Assembly: GCA_003023665.1 (NCBI GenBank)
Contig: PXYR01000076.1
Span: forward strand, 1 to 8,188
Length of the DNA stretch: 8,188 nt
Direction of reading: 5' to 3'
DNA from: Bacteroidota bacterium
Lineage (GTDB): Bacteria; Bacteroidota; Bacteroidia; Flavobacteriales; Schleiferiaceae
The translations under genes were made by a program, and so were the position numbers. Of the stretch, positions 1-6,490 are shown piece after piece (position 1 is the stretch's first letter; every line of letters starts with the position of its first letter). Below the pieces are notes generated by a model. It saw only the letters and a list, made by a program, of their open reading frames with translations, made no database searches and was not told the DNA's origin.

Positions 1-262
1 GTACAATACCTACGCAGGAAAAGGTTTCAATATACTCGGTATAAGTCTTGATAGAGACGAAAACTCGTGGAAACAAGGCATACTAGAAGACGGGTTACCA
101 TGGCCGCAAGTTTCAGATCTTCAATTTTGGCAGAATGAAATTTCTACCTATTACGGTGTTCAGTTTATTCCGCAAAACATGTTATTAGATGATGATGGAA
201 TTATTGTAGCGAAGAATATGGAGCCAAATGAGCTTGAAGAGTTTCTAGCTGCAAATCTCTAA
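1..262 (+). CDS. Thioredoxin/TlpA-like family protein, C-terminal fragment
   Basis: The reading frame is open from the left edge (first full codon at base 2) to a TAA at 260-262, giving 86 residues; the 5' part lies outside the window. The fragment reads like the last half of an AhpC/TSA- or TlpA-type thioredoxin fold. It has a beta strand followed by an acidic turn (NILGISLDRDENSWKQGI), then YGVQFIPQNMLLDDDGIIVAKN, in which the Pro of FIPQN sits at the usual cis-Pro position before the final strands, and then a short C-terminal helix. The redox CxxC motif would lie upstream and cannot be checked. In Bacteroidota such domains usually form the C-terminal part of periplasmic, membrane-tethered thiol-disulfide oxidoreductases; export is inferred. 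The stop overlaps that of the converging membrane-protein gene. A good terminator for this gene lies at 316-360. Confidence 0.72.
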   Translation, partial: YNTYAGKGFNILGISLDRDENSWKQGILEDGLPWPQVSDLQFWQNEISTYYGVQFIPQNMLLDDDGIIVAKNMEPNELEEFLAANL

Positions 263-1863
263 ACCAAGCCTCTGCTTCTTCGAATAGTCCATTCAGTGGC
301 AGCAGCTATGAGAGCAATTCCCCAATACCACCAGTGCAGGTGTTGGGGAATTTCTTTTTTATAACTGATTGATCTTGGTACTACCTCTTGTTCTACTGAA
401 TCCAATAATTGAGCTCCATCGCTCTTCCAATAGTTGAATTGGACCGTATTGAACTCGCGAACTGATTCAATATCTACATTATTAACCTGAACTACCGACT
501 TAGTTTCTATAGGTCCAAATTCCGTATTACCCTCTACCACTACCTCATACTTCCCTGGTAAACGCGGGATAAAAGAAGAGTTCAAGCTCAATCCATCTGG
601 TTTATACGTTAGCTTTTCAATGATTTTATCATTTAATCTGACAAAACCAGAGATGGTTGAAGGAATGGCCTCAGAACGGCTGTTTACAGCAGCGGCTGAA
701 ACATGAATACGCTCATCCATTTGAGCTTGTTGCGGGAGGGTTAGCATTAATTGAACGGGGTCATACCATTGCAATAATGTTTTGATTAGCTGTTCAAATG
801 CACTTAATGAATTGGCATCATCTAAAGCGCTTTTGTACCAGTGGATTCCTCTCGCATCAATGCTTTGACCTTCAACTTTGATTGATGGTGTATTTTTTCT
901 CTGATAGGCCTTTACTGGGAAATCAAAAATTGAGTGATTAAGAACCTGTTTCTTTGGATAAGAGTTTGCTCCTGCTATGTCTAAATGAAGCAATGGAACC
1001 TTACTCACTTGAACTAAACGACTTAATGCCGCTTCGCCACCTCCAAGTGTAATAATTGGTCCTGTGAAGGTTTCAATACGACTCAATTCGTCCCAATTTA
1101 CTGTTTGAACCGCAATTCCCTTTGATTTGCAGATTCTACGAATCATACCCTCGTGAGGATGAGGGACCTTTCTCGCTATCAAAATAGTGGCTAAAGACTC
1201 TGATACTTCAATAGTAGCCTCTAATTCATCAATTCTCCCATTTAAACGGGCTACAACCTTAATAGGCAGGTAACCTGAATTTAATGGTGCATTGGTTGTC
1301 CATAATCGATCATAGTGATCCGCTCCATTAAATGTGAGTACCACATCGCATTCAGGATGTGCTAAAACACGAATCTTCATGGCTGATCCTATGAGCACTC
1401 TTGGTGGAACTACAATACCTTGAATTAAGGAACCTTGTTGAAGTTTTTTAGAAGGATATAGAGAAAAATATGAAGGGGTATTGGTGCTTGTTACGCGAGC
1501 AATATGGCCATCACCAACGTAAGCCCAGGGTGTTTGCGAAGGTATATTGTTTTCAGCATATTCTTTAATATCTACATGATAACCCAGTGATGTAAACGGA
1601 TCCGATGCATTGCTCATGAGGCTGTCCTTATCTAGACTTAATGAAGCGGAGGTGTCTACAAGAACAGTAAGGTGAGGTTTGACCTTATCCTCTACCACCT
1701 TCTCTATGGGTGGAGAAAGTATAGCATAAATTAAAAGGGCAAACCATATTAAACGCAAAAGCGCCAATTCCCAAGGAAATTTAGCGCCTCGCTTAAAATA
1801 TAAGTAGGCAGCAACTATAGCACCTGCAATCAGTGCAATTAAAGCAGCTACTACACTAAGCAT
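259..1863 (-). CDS. BatA-like membrane protein with shortened vWA and amidotransferase-like region
   Basis: The frame stays open up to an ATG at 1941, but the start chosen is the ATG at 1861-1863. It overlaps the fabG stop as TGATG and puts the first membrane helix at the N-terminus; the protein is then 534 residues. Visible parts: two membrane helices (about 3-23 and 33-50), a MIDAS-like DxSxS (D70, S72, S74) at the start of a von Willebrand A region, a Gly-Asp-Gly at 117-119, a class-I-amidotransferase-like stretch (HPHEGMIRR near 235-243, LGGG at 273-276), a beta-rich region, and a C-terminal helix (about 510-527) ending in EWTIRRSRGLV. This is the layout of Bacteroidota vWA membrane proteins, which are usually nearer 700 residues. 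Only about 45 residues separate DxSxS from the DG, so much of the vWA core is missing. No enzymatic role is claimed; an envelope or surface-sensing role is a guess. It is the last gene of the 3432-259 set. Confidence 0.72.
   Translation of the reverse strand: MLSVVAALIALIAGAIVAAYLYFKRGAKFPWELALLRLIWFALLIYAILSPPIEKVVEDKVKPHLTVLVDTSASLSLDKDSLMSNASDPFTSLGYHVDIKEYAENNIPSQTPWAYVGDGHIARVTSTNTPSYFSLYPSKKLQQGSLIQGIVVPPRVLIGSAMKIRVLAHPECDVVLTFNGADHYDRLWTTNAPLNSGYLPIKVVARLNGRIDELEATIEVSESLATILIARKVPHPHEGMIRRICKSKGIAVQTVNWDELSRIETFTGPIITLGGGEAALSRLVQVSKVPLLHLDIAGANSYPKKQVLNHSIFDFPVKAYQRKNTPSIKVEGQSIDARGIHWYKSALDDANSLSAFEQLIKTLLQWYDPVQLMLTLPQQAQMDERIHVSAAAVNSRSEAIPSTISGFVRLNDKIIEKLTYKPDGLSLNSSFIPRLPGKYEVVVEGNTEFGPIETKSVVQVNNVDIESVREFNTVQFNYWKSDGAQLLDSVEQEVVPRSISYKKEIPQHLHWWYWGIALIAAATEWTIRRSRGLV
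316..360 (+). terminator. Intrinsic terminator of the thioredoxin-like gene, inside the opposing coding region
   Basis: The left arm 316-329 (AATTCCCCAATACC) pairs with the right arm 339-352 (GGTGTTGGGGAATT). This makes a 14-pair stem with a single U-G wobble (326/342) and a 9-nt loop. The + strand continues with TCTTTTTT through 360. On the minus strand no T tract follows the stem, so the signal is directional and serves + transcripts. It starts 54 bases after the + gene's stop and lies wholly inside the last 35 codons of the minus-strand membrane-protein gene. Confidence 0.8.
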
Positions 1864-1865
1864 CA
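1861..1865 (-). promoter_or_regulatory. TGATG stop/start overlap coupling fabG to the membrane-protein gene
   Basis: On the minus strand the fabG stop TGA (1865-1863) shares its A with the ATG (1863-1861) of the next gene. This arrangement usually means re-initiation by the terminating ribosome. It decides the start of the downstream gene, because the frame itself runs 26 codons further into fabG. Confidence 0.8.
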
Positions 1866-2609
1866 AGTCAACATTCCACCGCAGACATTGAGAACCTGTC
1901 CACTTATGTAACCACTCATGTCTGAAGCTAAAAATAGACAAGCGTTGGCTACATCCTCTGGACTGCCCCCTCTTTTAAGCGGTATACCTTCTCTCCACTG
2001 TTGTACTGTATTTTCATCCAATACAGCTGTCATCTCCGTTTCTATAAAACCCGGGGCAATTGCATTACAGCGAATATTTCTAGAACCTAATTCTAAGGCT
2101 ACTGATTTTGTAAAACCTATGATTCCTGCTTTAGACGCAGAATAATTAGCCTGTCCAGCATTGCCTTTTACACCTACTACCGAACTAATATTTACAATGG
2201 ATCCAGCGCGTTGTTTTAGAAAGGTGCGTTGAACCGCTTTGGTCATGTTAAATACTGAATTTAAGTTTACTTCTATCACTCGATTGAAATCCTCTTCGGT
2301 CATTCTCATCAAGAGCGTATCTTTAGTAATACCTGCATTGTTTACAACAATGTCTATTCCTCCAAAGTCTTCTATAACCTGTGCTACAAGAGCTTCAGCG
2401 TCTTCCATTTTAGAGGCATCCGAACGATACCCTTTAACTTGGGCTCCATGTTCTTTTAGCTCCTGCTCTAAGGCCTGACCTCTTTCCACGGAACTCAAAT
2501 ACGTGAAGGCTACATTCGCTCCGTTTTTGGCGAAGACCTCTGCAATACCTTTCCCAATACCCTTAGACGCACCTGTAATAATTGCTGTCTTTCCTGCTAG
2601 TAAACTCAT
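1863..2609 (-). CDS. fabG: 3-oxoacyl-[acyl-carrier-protein] reductase
   Basis: Classical short-chain dehydrogenase/reductase of 248 residues, the usual length for FabG. It reduces 3-oxoacyl-ACP to 3-hydroxyacyl-ACP with NADPH in each round of type II fatty acid elongation, in the cytoplasm as a tetramer. The Rossmann glycine motif TGASKGIG is at 12-19, NNAG at 90-93, and the active-site residues are N115, S143, Y156 and K160 (YSASK). The stretch NISSVVGVKGNAGQANYSAS closely matches bona fide FabG, and PGFIETEMT and the C-terminal SGYISGQVLNVCGGM also fit. Many SDRs are misnamed FabG, but here the match over the catalytic region is strong. The ATG at 2607-2609 follows the SPOR gene stop by 9 nt, and the stop overlaps the next start. 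The leader is AT-rich with no Shine-Dalgarno sequence. Confidence 0.93.
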   Translation of the reverse strand: MSLLAGKTAIITGASKGIGKGIAEVFAKNGANVAFTYLSSVERGQALEQELKEHGAQVKGYRSDASKMEDAEALVAQVIEDFGGIDIVVNNAGITKDTLLMRMTEEDFNRVIEVNLNSVFNMTKAVQRTFLKQRAGSIVNISSVVGVKGNAGQANYSASKAGIIGFTKSVALELGSRNIRCNAIAPGFIETEMTAVLDENTVQQWREGIPLKRGGSPEDVANACLFLASDMSGYISGQVLNVCGGMLT

Positions 2610-2618
2610 AATGATTAA

Positions 2619-3140
2619 TTATTCGTCGTTTTGTTCAGTTAGCAAACCTACTGCTTTTCCATTTTTCTGCGCAATAATAAATGCATTTTCAATACCAAGT
2701 TTTACCACTATGCTTAACATTTCTTGAGCATCGGGAAGTGAAGCGTATGATCCAATAACTAAAAGGCTTAAACTGTCTTTAGCAACAACTGAAGCACCTT
2801 CTAGATTGCGGCTTAACTCCTTGATATCATGTTTTTTAAACGCCCCTATCTGAATTGAATATGTAATATCATCCGATGGAATAAAACTCGTATCTATAGC
2901 CTCACCGGATTTCCAAAGTTCTACTTTCATCCGTGCGATCTCTTCAGATGAATTTTGTGCACTCTTAAAAAACTGAAATAGTGCCACTGCCATAAGAAGC
3001 AATACAACCAATATTAAAGGCAATACTCCTGACCTTTTACCGGTATCCGTCTTTATTTGCTCGAGCTCTTGCTTTAGTGAAACGTTCTCCTCTTCAAGCT
3101 TTTGTAATCTCTCCTTTATTTTGGGCGGTATAAATTCCAT
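2619..3140 (-). CDS. Single-pass membrane protein with C-terminal SPOR domain
   Basis: 173 residues in three parts. Residues 6-32 are a charged heptad-like segment (RLQKLEEENVSLKQELEQ) likely to form a short coiled coil. A membrane helix at about 39-58 follows Lys-Arg at 35-36, so the N-terminus should be cytoplasmic and the rest periplasmic. Residues 92-160 are a SPOR-like domain, opening with TYSIQIGAFKK and closing with AFIIAQKNGK, the pattern seen in Bacteroidota SPOR proteins. SPOR domains bind denuded peptidoglycan glycan strands and often concentrate at the division septum. FtsN has the same overall order (short cytoplasmic part, one helix, C-terminal SPOR), but no FtsN essential motif was recognised, so no symbol is given. 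The gene sits 4 nt after the zinc-ribbon gene and 9 nt before fabG, so the three are probably co-transcribed. Confidence 0.82.
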   Translation of the reverse strand: MEFIPPKIKERLQKLEEENVSLKQELEQIKTDTGKRSGVLPLILVVLLLMAVALFQFFKSAQNSSEEIARMKVELWKSGEAIDTSFIPSDDITYSIQIGAFKKHDIKELSRNLEGASVVAKDSLSLLVIGSYASLPDAQEMLSIVVKLGIENAFIIAQKNGKAVGLLTEQNDE

Positions 3141-3144
3141 AATG

Positions 3145-3432
3145 CTATAACGGCGCGACTAAAATTCCAATAATAGTGGCTATTGCGAAAATAATGGTTT
3201 GAAAAATCACGCCAATATTGTTTAAAATTACCAGAAACCAATGAAGTTCTCCCCAGCGTTTCCAAGTTAATGGTGGCTTGCTTACTGGTGCCTTCATTCC
3301 CTCCTCATGATTGAGTTGTTCCTGCGTTTTAACAGCATAAAATGCTTCGCAATGCGTACACACATAAGAATAAATATCACTCTGCTCTACGTGATACCAT
3401 GACTTACACTGCGGACATTTTACCTGTTTCAT
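3145..3432 (-). CDS. Small zinc-ribbon membrane protein
   Basis: 95 residues. The N-terminus carries two Cys pairs, C6-P-Q-C9 and C25-T-H-C28, spaced like a zinc ribbon or rubredoxin-type knuckle that should bind one Zn ion. A polar linker follows (about 35-60). A long hydrophobic segment at about 65-93 ends at the C-terminus; it could be one helix or a tight hairpin, as NN at 71-72 interrupts it. The zinc ribbon most likely faces the cytoplasm; that is inferred. No named family is recognised with certainty. It is the first gene of the set leading to SPOR, fabG and the vWA-like gene. Only about 29 nt separate its ATG from the end of the sucD terminator hairpin, and no consensus -33/-7 promoter was found there, so how it is transcribed is unclear. 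Confidence 0.75.
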   Translation of the reverse strand: MKQVKCPQCKSWYHVEQSDIYSYVCTHCEAFYAVKTQEQLNHEEGMKAPVSKPPLTWKRWGELHWFLVILNNIGVIFQTIIFAIATIIGILVAPL

Positions 3433-3451
3433 ATTTTAAAGGTAAGGCACG

Positions 3452-3489
3452 TAAAAACAAAAAGCCGCCTCACTTTCGTGAAGCGGCTT
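3452..3489 (-). terminator. Intrinsic terminator of sucD with GAAA tetraloop
   Basis: Read on the minus strand, AAGCCGCTTCAC (3489-3478) pairs with GTGAGGCGGCTT (3473-3462) across a GAAA loop, a GNRA tetraloop closed by C-G. The stem has 12 pairs with one U-G wobble. It is followed by TTTGTTTTTA (3461-3452). The hairpin begins 19 nt after the sucD stop. On the + strand the wobble becomes a C-A mismatch and the following tract is poorer in T, so it is built mainly for minus transcripts. Confidence 0.9.
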
Positions 3490-3508
3490 AGTTTTATTTA
3501 AATTGATC

Positions 3509-4381
3509 CTACTTACCTAATAGTTTAGCCATAGCGGTTCCCAAATCTGCTGGAGAATCAACCACTGTAATTCCGCAATCCCTTAAGATAGCCTTCTTGG
3601 CAGCAGCTGTGTCTTCTGCGCCACCCACGATAGCACCAGCATGACCCATAGTTCTTCCTGCTGGTGCGGTTTCACCGGCAATAAAAGCCACAACAGGTTT
3701 AGTTCCATTTTCCTTTATCCATTGGCCCGCCTCTGCTTCTAGTTGACCGCCAATTTCACCTATCATTATTATTCCTTCTGTTTCGCTGTCGTTCATTAGT
3801 AATTCAACAGCTTCTTTTGTAGTTGTACCAATAATTGGATCGCCACCTATACCTATTGCTGTTGTTTGACCAAGTCCAGCCTTGGTGCATTGATCTACTG
3901 CCTCATAGGTTAATGTTCCTGATTTACTCACAATGCCTACCGTTCCTTCTTTGAAGATGAACCCTGGCATAATGCCAACTTTAGCTTCACCTGCAGTCAT
4001 CACACCCGGACAGTTGGGACCAATCAAAGTACATTCTTTATCCTTTAGGTATTCTTTTACTTTAACCATATCTGCTACAGGAATGCCTTCAGTAATACAG
4101 ATGATTACTTTAATTCCGGCTTCTGCTGCTTCCATTATTCCATCCGCTGCAAATGCAGGAGGTATAAAGATTATAGAAGTATCCGCATTGGCTTTTTCAA
4201 CAGCTTCACTTACGGTATTAAATACGGGTCTATCCAAATGTGTCAAACCTCCTTTACCAGGCGTTACTCCACCAACCACGTTGGTGCCGTATTCAATCAT
4301 TTGAGTGGCATGAAAGGTGCCCTCTTTTCCAGTAAAACCTTGTACAATTATATTTGAATCCTTGTTGACTAGTACGCTCAT
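3509..4381 (-). CDS. sucD: Succinate-CoA ligase (ADP-forming) subunit alpha
   Basis: 290 residues from the ATG at 4379-4381, matching the roughly 290 of SucD. With the beta subunit SucC it interconverts succinyl-CoA and succinate with substrate-level phosphorylation in the TCA cycle. The CoA-binding N-terminal domain shows GFTGKEGTFH (15-24) and the GGLTHLDRPVFNTV stretch (44-57). GPNCPG is at 121-126 and SKSGTLTYE at 152-160. The phosphohistidine loop GRTMGHAGA (242-250) places the catalytic His at H247. The frame is open 27 codons further, to an ATG at 4462, but that extension (with VVHLHHSQKKHF) is not SucD-like and would start upstream of the -7 box at 4406-4413, so it was rejected. No sucC is adjacent. 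The gene is followed by its own terminator. Confidence 0.95.
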   Translation of the reverse strand: MSVLVNKDSNIIVQGFTGKEGTFHATQMIEYGTNVVGGVTPGKGGLTHLDRPVFNTVSEAVEKANADTSIIFIPPAFAADGIMEAAEAGIKVIICITEGIPVADMVKVKEYLKDKECTLIGPNCPGVMTAGEAKVGIMPGFIFKEGTVGIVSKSGTLTYEAVDQCTKAGLGQTTAIGIGGDPIIGTTTKEAVELLMNDSETEGIIMIGEIGGQLEAEAGQWIKENGTKPVVAFIAGETAPAGRTMGHAGAIVGGAEDTAAAKKAILRDCGITVVDSPADLGTAMAKLLGK

Positions 4382-4405
4382 AAAATGCTTTTTCTGTGAG
4401 TGGTG

Positions 4406-4413
4406 CAAATGTA
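4406..4413 (-). promoter_or_regulatory. Probable sucD promoter, Bacteroidota -7 box
   Basis: The minus strand reads TACATTTG, a perfect match to the Bacteroidota -7 consensus TAnnTTTG. It lies 24 nt upstream of the sucD ATG, giving a leader of about 20 nt. That leader carries an A-rich patch (AGAAAAAG) before the start and no Shine-Dalgarno sequence. No good TTTG/TTG -33 box lies at the expected distance, so the call rests on the -7 box and its position. Confidence 0.55.
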
Positions 4414-4453
4414 CTACCCAACGTTTAATAGAATTCCCTTCTTCACAAATTTC

Positions 4454-4482
4454 TTTGCTCATTAGTTATGGATGTATCTTTG
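4454..4482 (+). promoter_or_regulatory. Probable mnmE promoter, -33 TTTG and -7 TATCTTTG
   Basis: TTTG at 4454-4457 and TATCTTTG at 4475-4482 match the Bacteroidota promoter elements TTTG and TAnnTTTG. The 17-nt spacer is at the short end of what is accepted for flavobacteria. The -7 box ends 4 nt before the mnmE ATG (4487), so the predicted transcription start falls on or next to the start codon. Confidence 0.65.
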
Positions 4483-4486
4483 ACCC

Positions 4487-5866
4487 ATGCTTCGAGACGA
4501 TATTATTTGCGCCTTATCCACTCCACAAGGTATAGGTGCACTTGCAATAATTAGGGTAAGTGGTGAAAATTCACATGCTACAATTGCCCCTTTCTTTAAT
4601 TCTAAACGCGCAACCAAGACTGGCTATGAATCGCATCGGGCCTATTTTGGAGATTTCAGTGTCAAGGAAGAACACATTGACGAAGTACTTATTACATTCT
4701 TTGATGAGGGAAAAAGTTTTACGGGCGAAGAAAGCTTTGAAATCAGCTGTCACGGTTCACCTTACATTGTTCAACGAATTATGGAATGTATTTTAGAAGC
4801 TGGCTCACGATTGGCTGATCCTGGAGAATACACCATGAGAGCCTTCATGAACGGTCGCATGGATTTAGCTCAAGCAGAAGCCGTAGCAGACCTTATTCAT
4901 GCTGAAAATAAGACCATGCATGACGTCGCCCTGCGCCAGCTCAAAGGAGGATTATCATCAGAAATCAGTTCTTTCAGAGATGAATTGGTACACTTTGCCT
5001 CAATGATAGAATTAGAATTGGACTTTAGCGAAGAAGATGTGGAATTTGCTTCACGTAAACAATTGTTAAATATGCTTCAGTCATTGAAAACAAATGTGCA
5101 TTCGCTTTTAGATAGCTTTAAATACGGTAATGCAATTAAAAATGGAATTGCGACAGCAATATTAGGGGCTCCCAATGCGGGTAAATCTACTTTGTTGAAT
5201 GCTTTACTAGGAGAAGACCGAGCCATAGTGAGTGCTATTGCAGGCACCACAAGAGATACTATTGAAGATACCTTTCATTATGCAGGGCTAACCTACCGGC
5301 TAATAGATACAGCGGGAATCAGAGATACAGAGGATTATGTAGAAAAAATTGGTATTAAAAAGGCATTTGAACAGGCAGAGAAGGCTGATGTAATTTTCTA
5401 CCTAATAGATGCAACAGATCCTGAAAAAGATGTAGAGAATCGAATTAAATATTTAAAAGCTAGTGCACCTCAAGCCATAGTATTCCTGTGTATCAATAAA
5501 ACAGACCAGGTAGACACGGATGTAACATTGGATTTATTCCAAGATACAAAGCATGACTTTTTTCCTATTTCAGCAAAATCTAAAAAAGGATTGAATTCTT
5601 TATTAGAGGCATTAAAAGAAGCTACTGCATGGACAGCACATTCTTCTTCTCAAACCATAGTAACCAATGCGCGTCATGCAGATGCGTTAAGACGTACTTC
5701 ATTGGCTATTGACAAAAGCATTAATGCTGTAGAATTGAACATACCCGGGGATTTACTAGCTCAGGATTTGAGAGCGGCTTTGGACGGTTTGGGTGAGATT
5801 ACAGGAACAATTTCTACGGACGACTTACTTGCGAACATATTCAGCAAGTTTTGTATCGGGAAATAG
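4487..5866 (+). CDS. mnmE: tRNA modification GTPase MnmE
   Basis: 459 residues, full length for the family. With MnmG it installs the carboxymethylaminomethyl group on wobble U34 of certain tRNAs, using a methylene-tetrahydrofolate-derived carbon, FAD and GTP. The N-terminal folate-binding domain (about 1-118) starts typically (DDIICALSTPQGIGALAIIRVSG) and holds FTGEESFEISCHG (78-90) and DPGEYTMRAFMNGRMDLAQAE. A helical domain is split around an inserted Ras-like G domain with G1 GAPNAGKST (227-235), G2 GTTRD (253-257), G3 DTAG (274-277) and G4 NKTD (337-340). The protein ends in the family's C-terminal CxGK motif with C456. The first ATG is used; homology supports it because the folate domain begins within a few residues. 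It is a single-gene unit, divergent from sucD and convergent with the FISUMP-domain gene. Confidence 0.96.
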   Translation: MLRDDIICALSTPQGIGALAIIRVSGENSHATIAPFFNSKRATKTGYESHRAYFGDFSVKEEHIDEVLITFFDEGKSFTGEESFEISCHGSPYIVQRIMECILEAGSRLADPGEYTMRAFMNGRMDLAQAEAVADLIHAENKTMHDVALRQLKGGLSSEISSFRDELVHFASMIELELDFSEEDVEFASRKQLLNMLQSLKTNVHSLLDSFKYGNAIKNGIATAILGAPNAGKSTLLNALLGEDRAIVSAIAGTTRDTIEDTFHYAGLTYRLIDTAGIRDTEDYVEKIGIKKAFEQAEKADVIFYLIDATDPEKDVENRIKYLKASAPQAIVFLCINKTDQVDTDVTLDLFQDTKHDFFPISAKSKKGLNSLLEALKEATAWTAHSSSQTIVTNARHADALRRTSLAIDKSINAVELNIPGDLLAQDLRAALDGLGEITGTISTDDLLANIFSKFCIGK

Positions 5867-5872
5867 ACCATC

Positions 5873-5913
5873 TTAATCCCATTTACCAAATTCAAATGAT
5901 TGGATTAATTTTA
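5873..5913 (+). terminator. Weak candidate terminator after mnmE
   Basis: TTAATCC (5873-5879) and GGATTAA (5902-5908) can form a 7-pair stem around a 22-nt loop, followed by TTTTA. It starts 7 nt after the mnmE stop in the 55-base convergent gap before the FISUMP gene. The stem is AT-rich and the loop long, so efficiency is doubtful; nothing better was seen in the gap. Confidence 0.3.
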
Positions 5914-5921
5914 TGCGCATA

Positions 5922-6488
5922 TCACAAATCATCTCTGACCAAGCGAACTGAAAATCCAAACCGCTGAAAGCCGTCTATTTTTTCAAATGAATTTGCGTTT
6001 AAATTCAATCTACGGCCCCAGTTTTCCATTAATGATTGACTCTCTTGCATGCTTCTCCACCAGTAACCACTTTTACCATGACCGCCAAAAGCCCCGTTTA
6101 TGCCCCTAGAACCTGAGTAACGTAAATTGTATTTTTCGGTGCAATCCACTCCTTCTGCTCGCTCACTTGCTAGGTGTGTTTCAATTTTTAACCAATCTTC
6201 TTCACTAGGTATTCGCCAACCTTCAGGAGCTAACCCCCTGTTATCATGAACAGCAAACCAATTGTACAACTTTCCATGAGTATCACTTAGAGTACTATCA
6301 TTATTGATATCACATACTACACCTTGAGCTTGATTTCCAGCTGATAGATATTCCTGATCACCTAATGCAAGAAATATAGGGTCTCCATTGCTATAGCTTT
6401 GAGACTTGAAATTATCTATGGTCCAGTATAAATCACCGATTTTGACGAACCTGTAATAATTACCCTCAACATCTATGATTTGTTCCAT
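5922..6488 (-). CDS. FISUMP-domain protein without signal peptide
   Basis: 188 residues matching the Fibrobacter succinogenes major paralogous domain (FISUMP). Marks are an opening strand with G-x-L-Y-W-T-I-D-N (18-26), GKLYNWFAV (72-80), GLAPEGWRIPSEEDW (85-99), a glycine-rich stretch with GYWWRS (141-146) and the closing GFSVRLVRD (178-186). The domain covers nearly the whole protein. FISUMP proteins of Bacteroidota and Fibrobacteres are mostly exported lipoproteins or multi-domain surface proteins. Here the N-terminus (MEQIIDVEGNYYRFVKIG) has no hydrophobic stretch or lipobox Cys, and the open frame upstream of the ATG is not hydrophobic either, so it is predicted cytoplasmic. Molecular function of the domain is not established; a role in binding or substrate presentation is a guess. 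It starts 2 nt after the oxygenase stop and is almost certainly co-transcribed. Confidence 0.78.
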   Translation of the reverse strand: MEQIIDVEGNYYRFVKIGDLYWTIDNFKSQSYSNGDPIFLALGDQEYLSAGNQAQGVVCDINNDSTLSDTHGKLYNWFAVHDNRGLAPEGWRIPSEEDWLKIETHLASERAEGVDCTEKYNLRYSGSRGINGAFGGHGKSGYWWRSMQESQSLMENWGRRLNLNANSFEKIDGFQRFGFSVRLVRDDL

Positions 6489-6490
6489 TG

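Noticed and set aside
1864..1941. In-frame N-terminal extension of the vWA-like membrane protein
   Set aside because: It lies wholly inside fabG, is not hydrophobic and is made unnecessary by the TGATG overlap at 1861-1865.
3437..3461. TTTG and TACCTTTA on the minus strand as a promoter for the zinc-ribbon operon
   Set aside because: The spacer is only 13 nt and the -7 box lacks the final G, so it is not called as a feature.
3933..4304. Plus-strand open frame of 123 codons opposite sucD
   Set aside because: It is a shadow of sucD with no recognisable domain, and the minus-strand gene is unambiguous.
4382..4462. In-frame N-terminal extension of SucD
   Set aside because: It has no similarity to SucD N-termini, crosses the likely promoter and makes the protein too long.
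5912..5921. Perfect 10-base palindrome TATGCGCATA between mnmE and the FISUMP gene
   Set aside because: It is short, has no second copy that I saw and sits between convergent 3' ends where an operator is unlikely.
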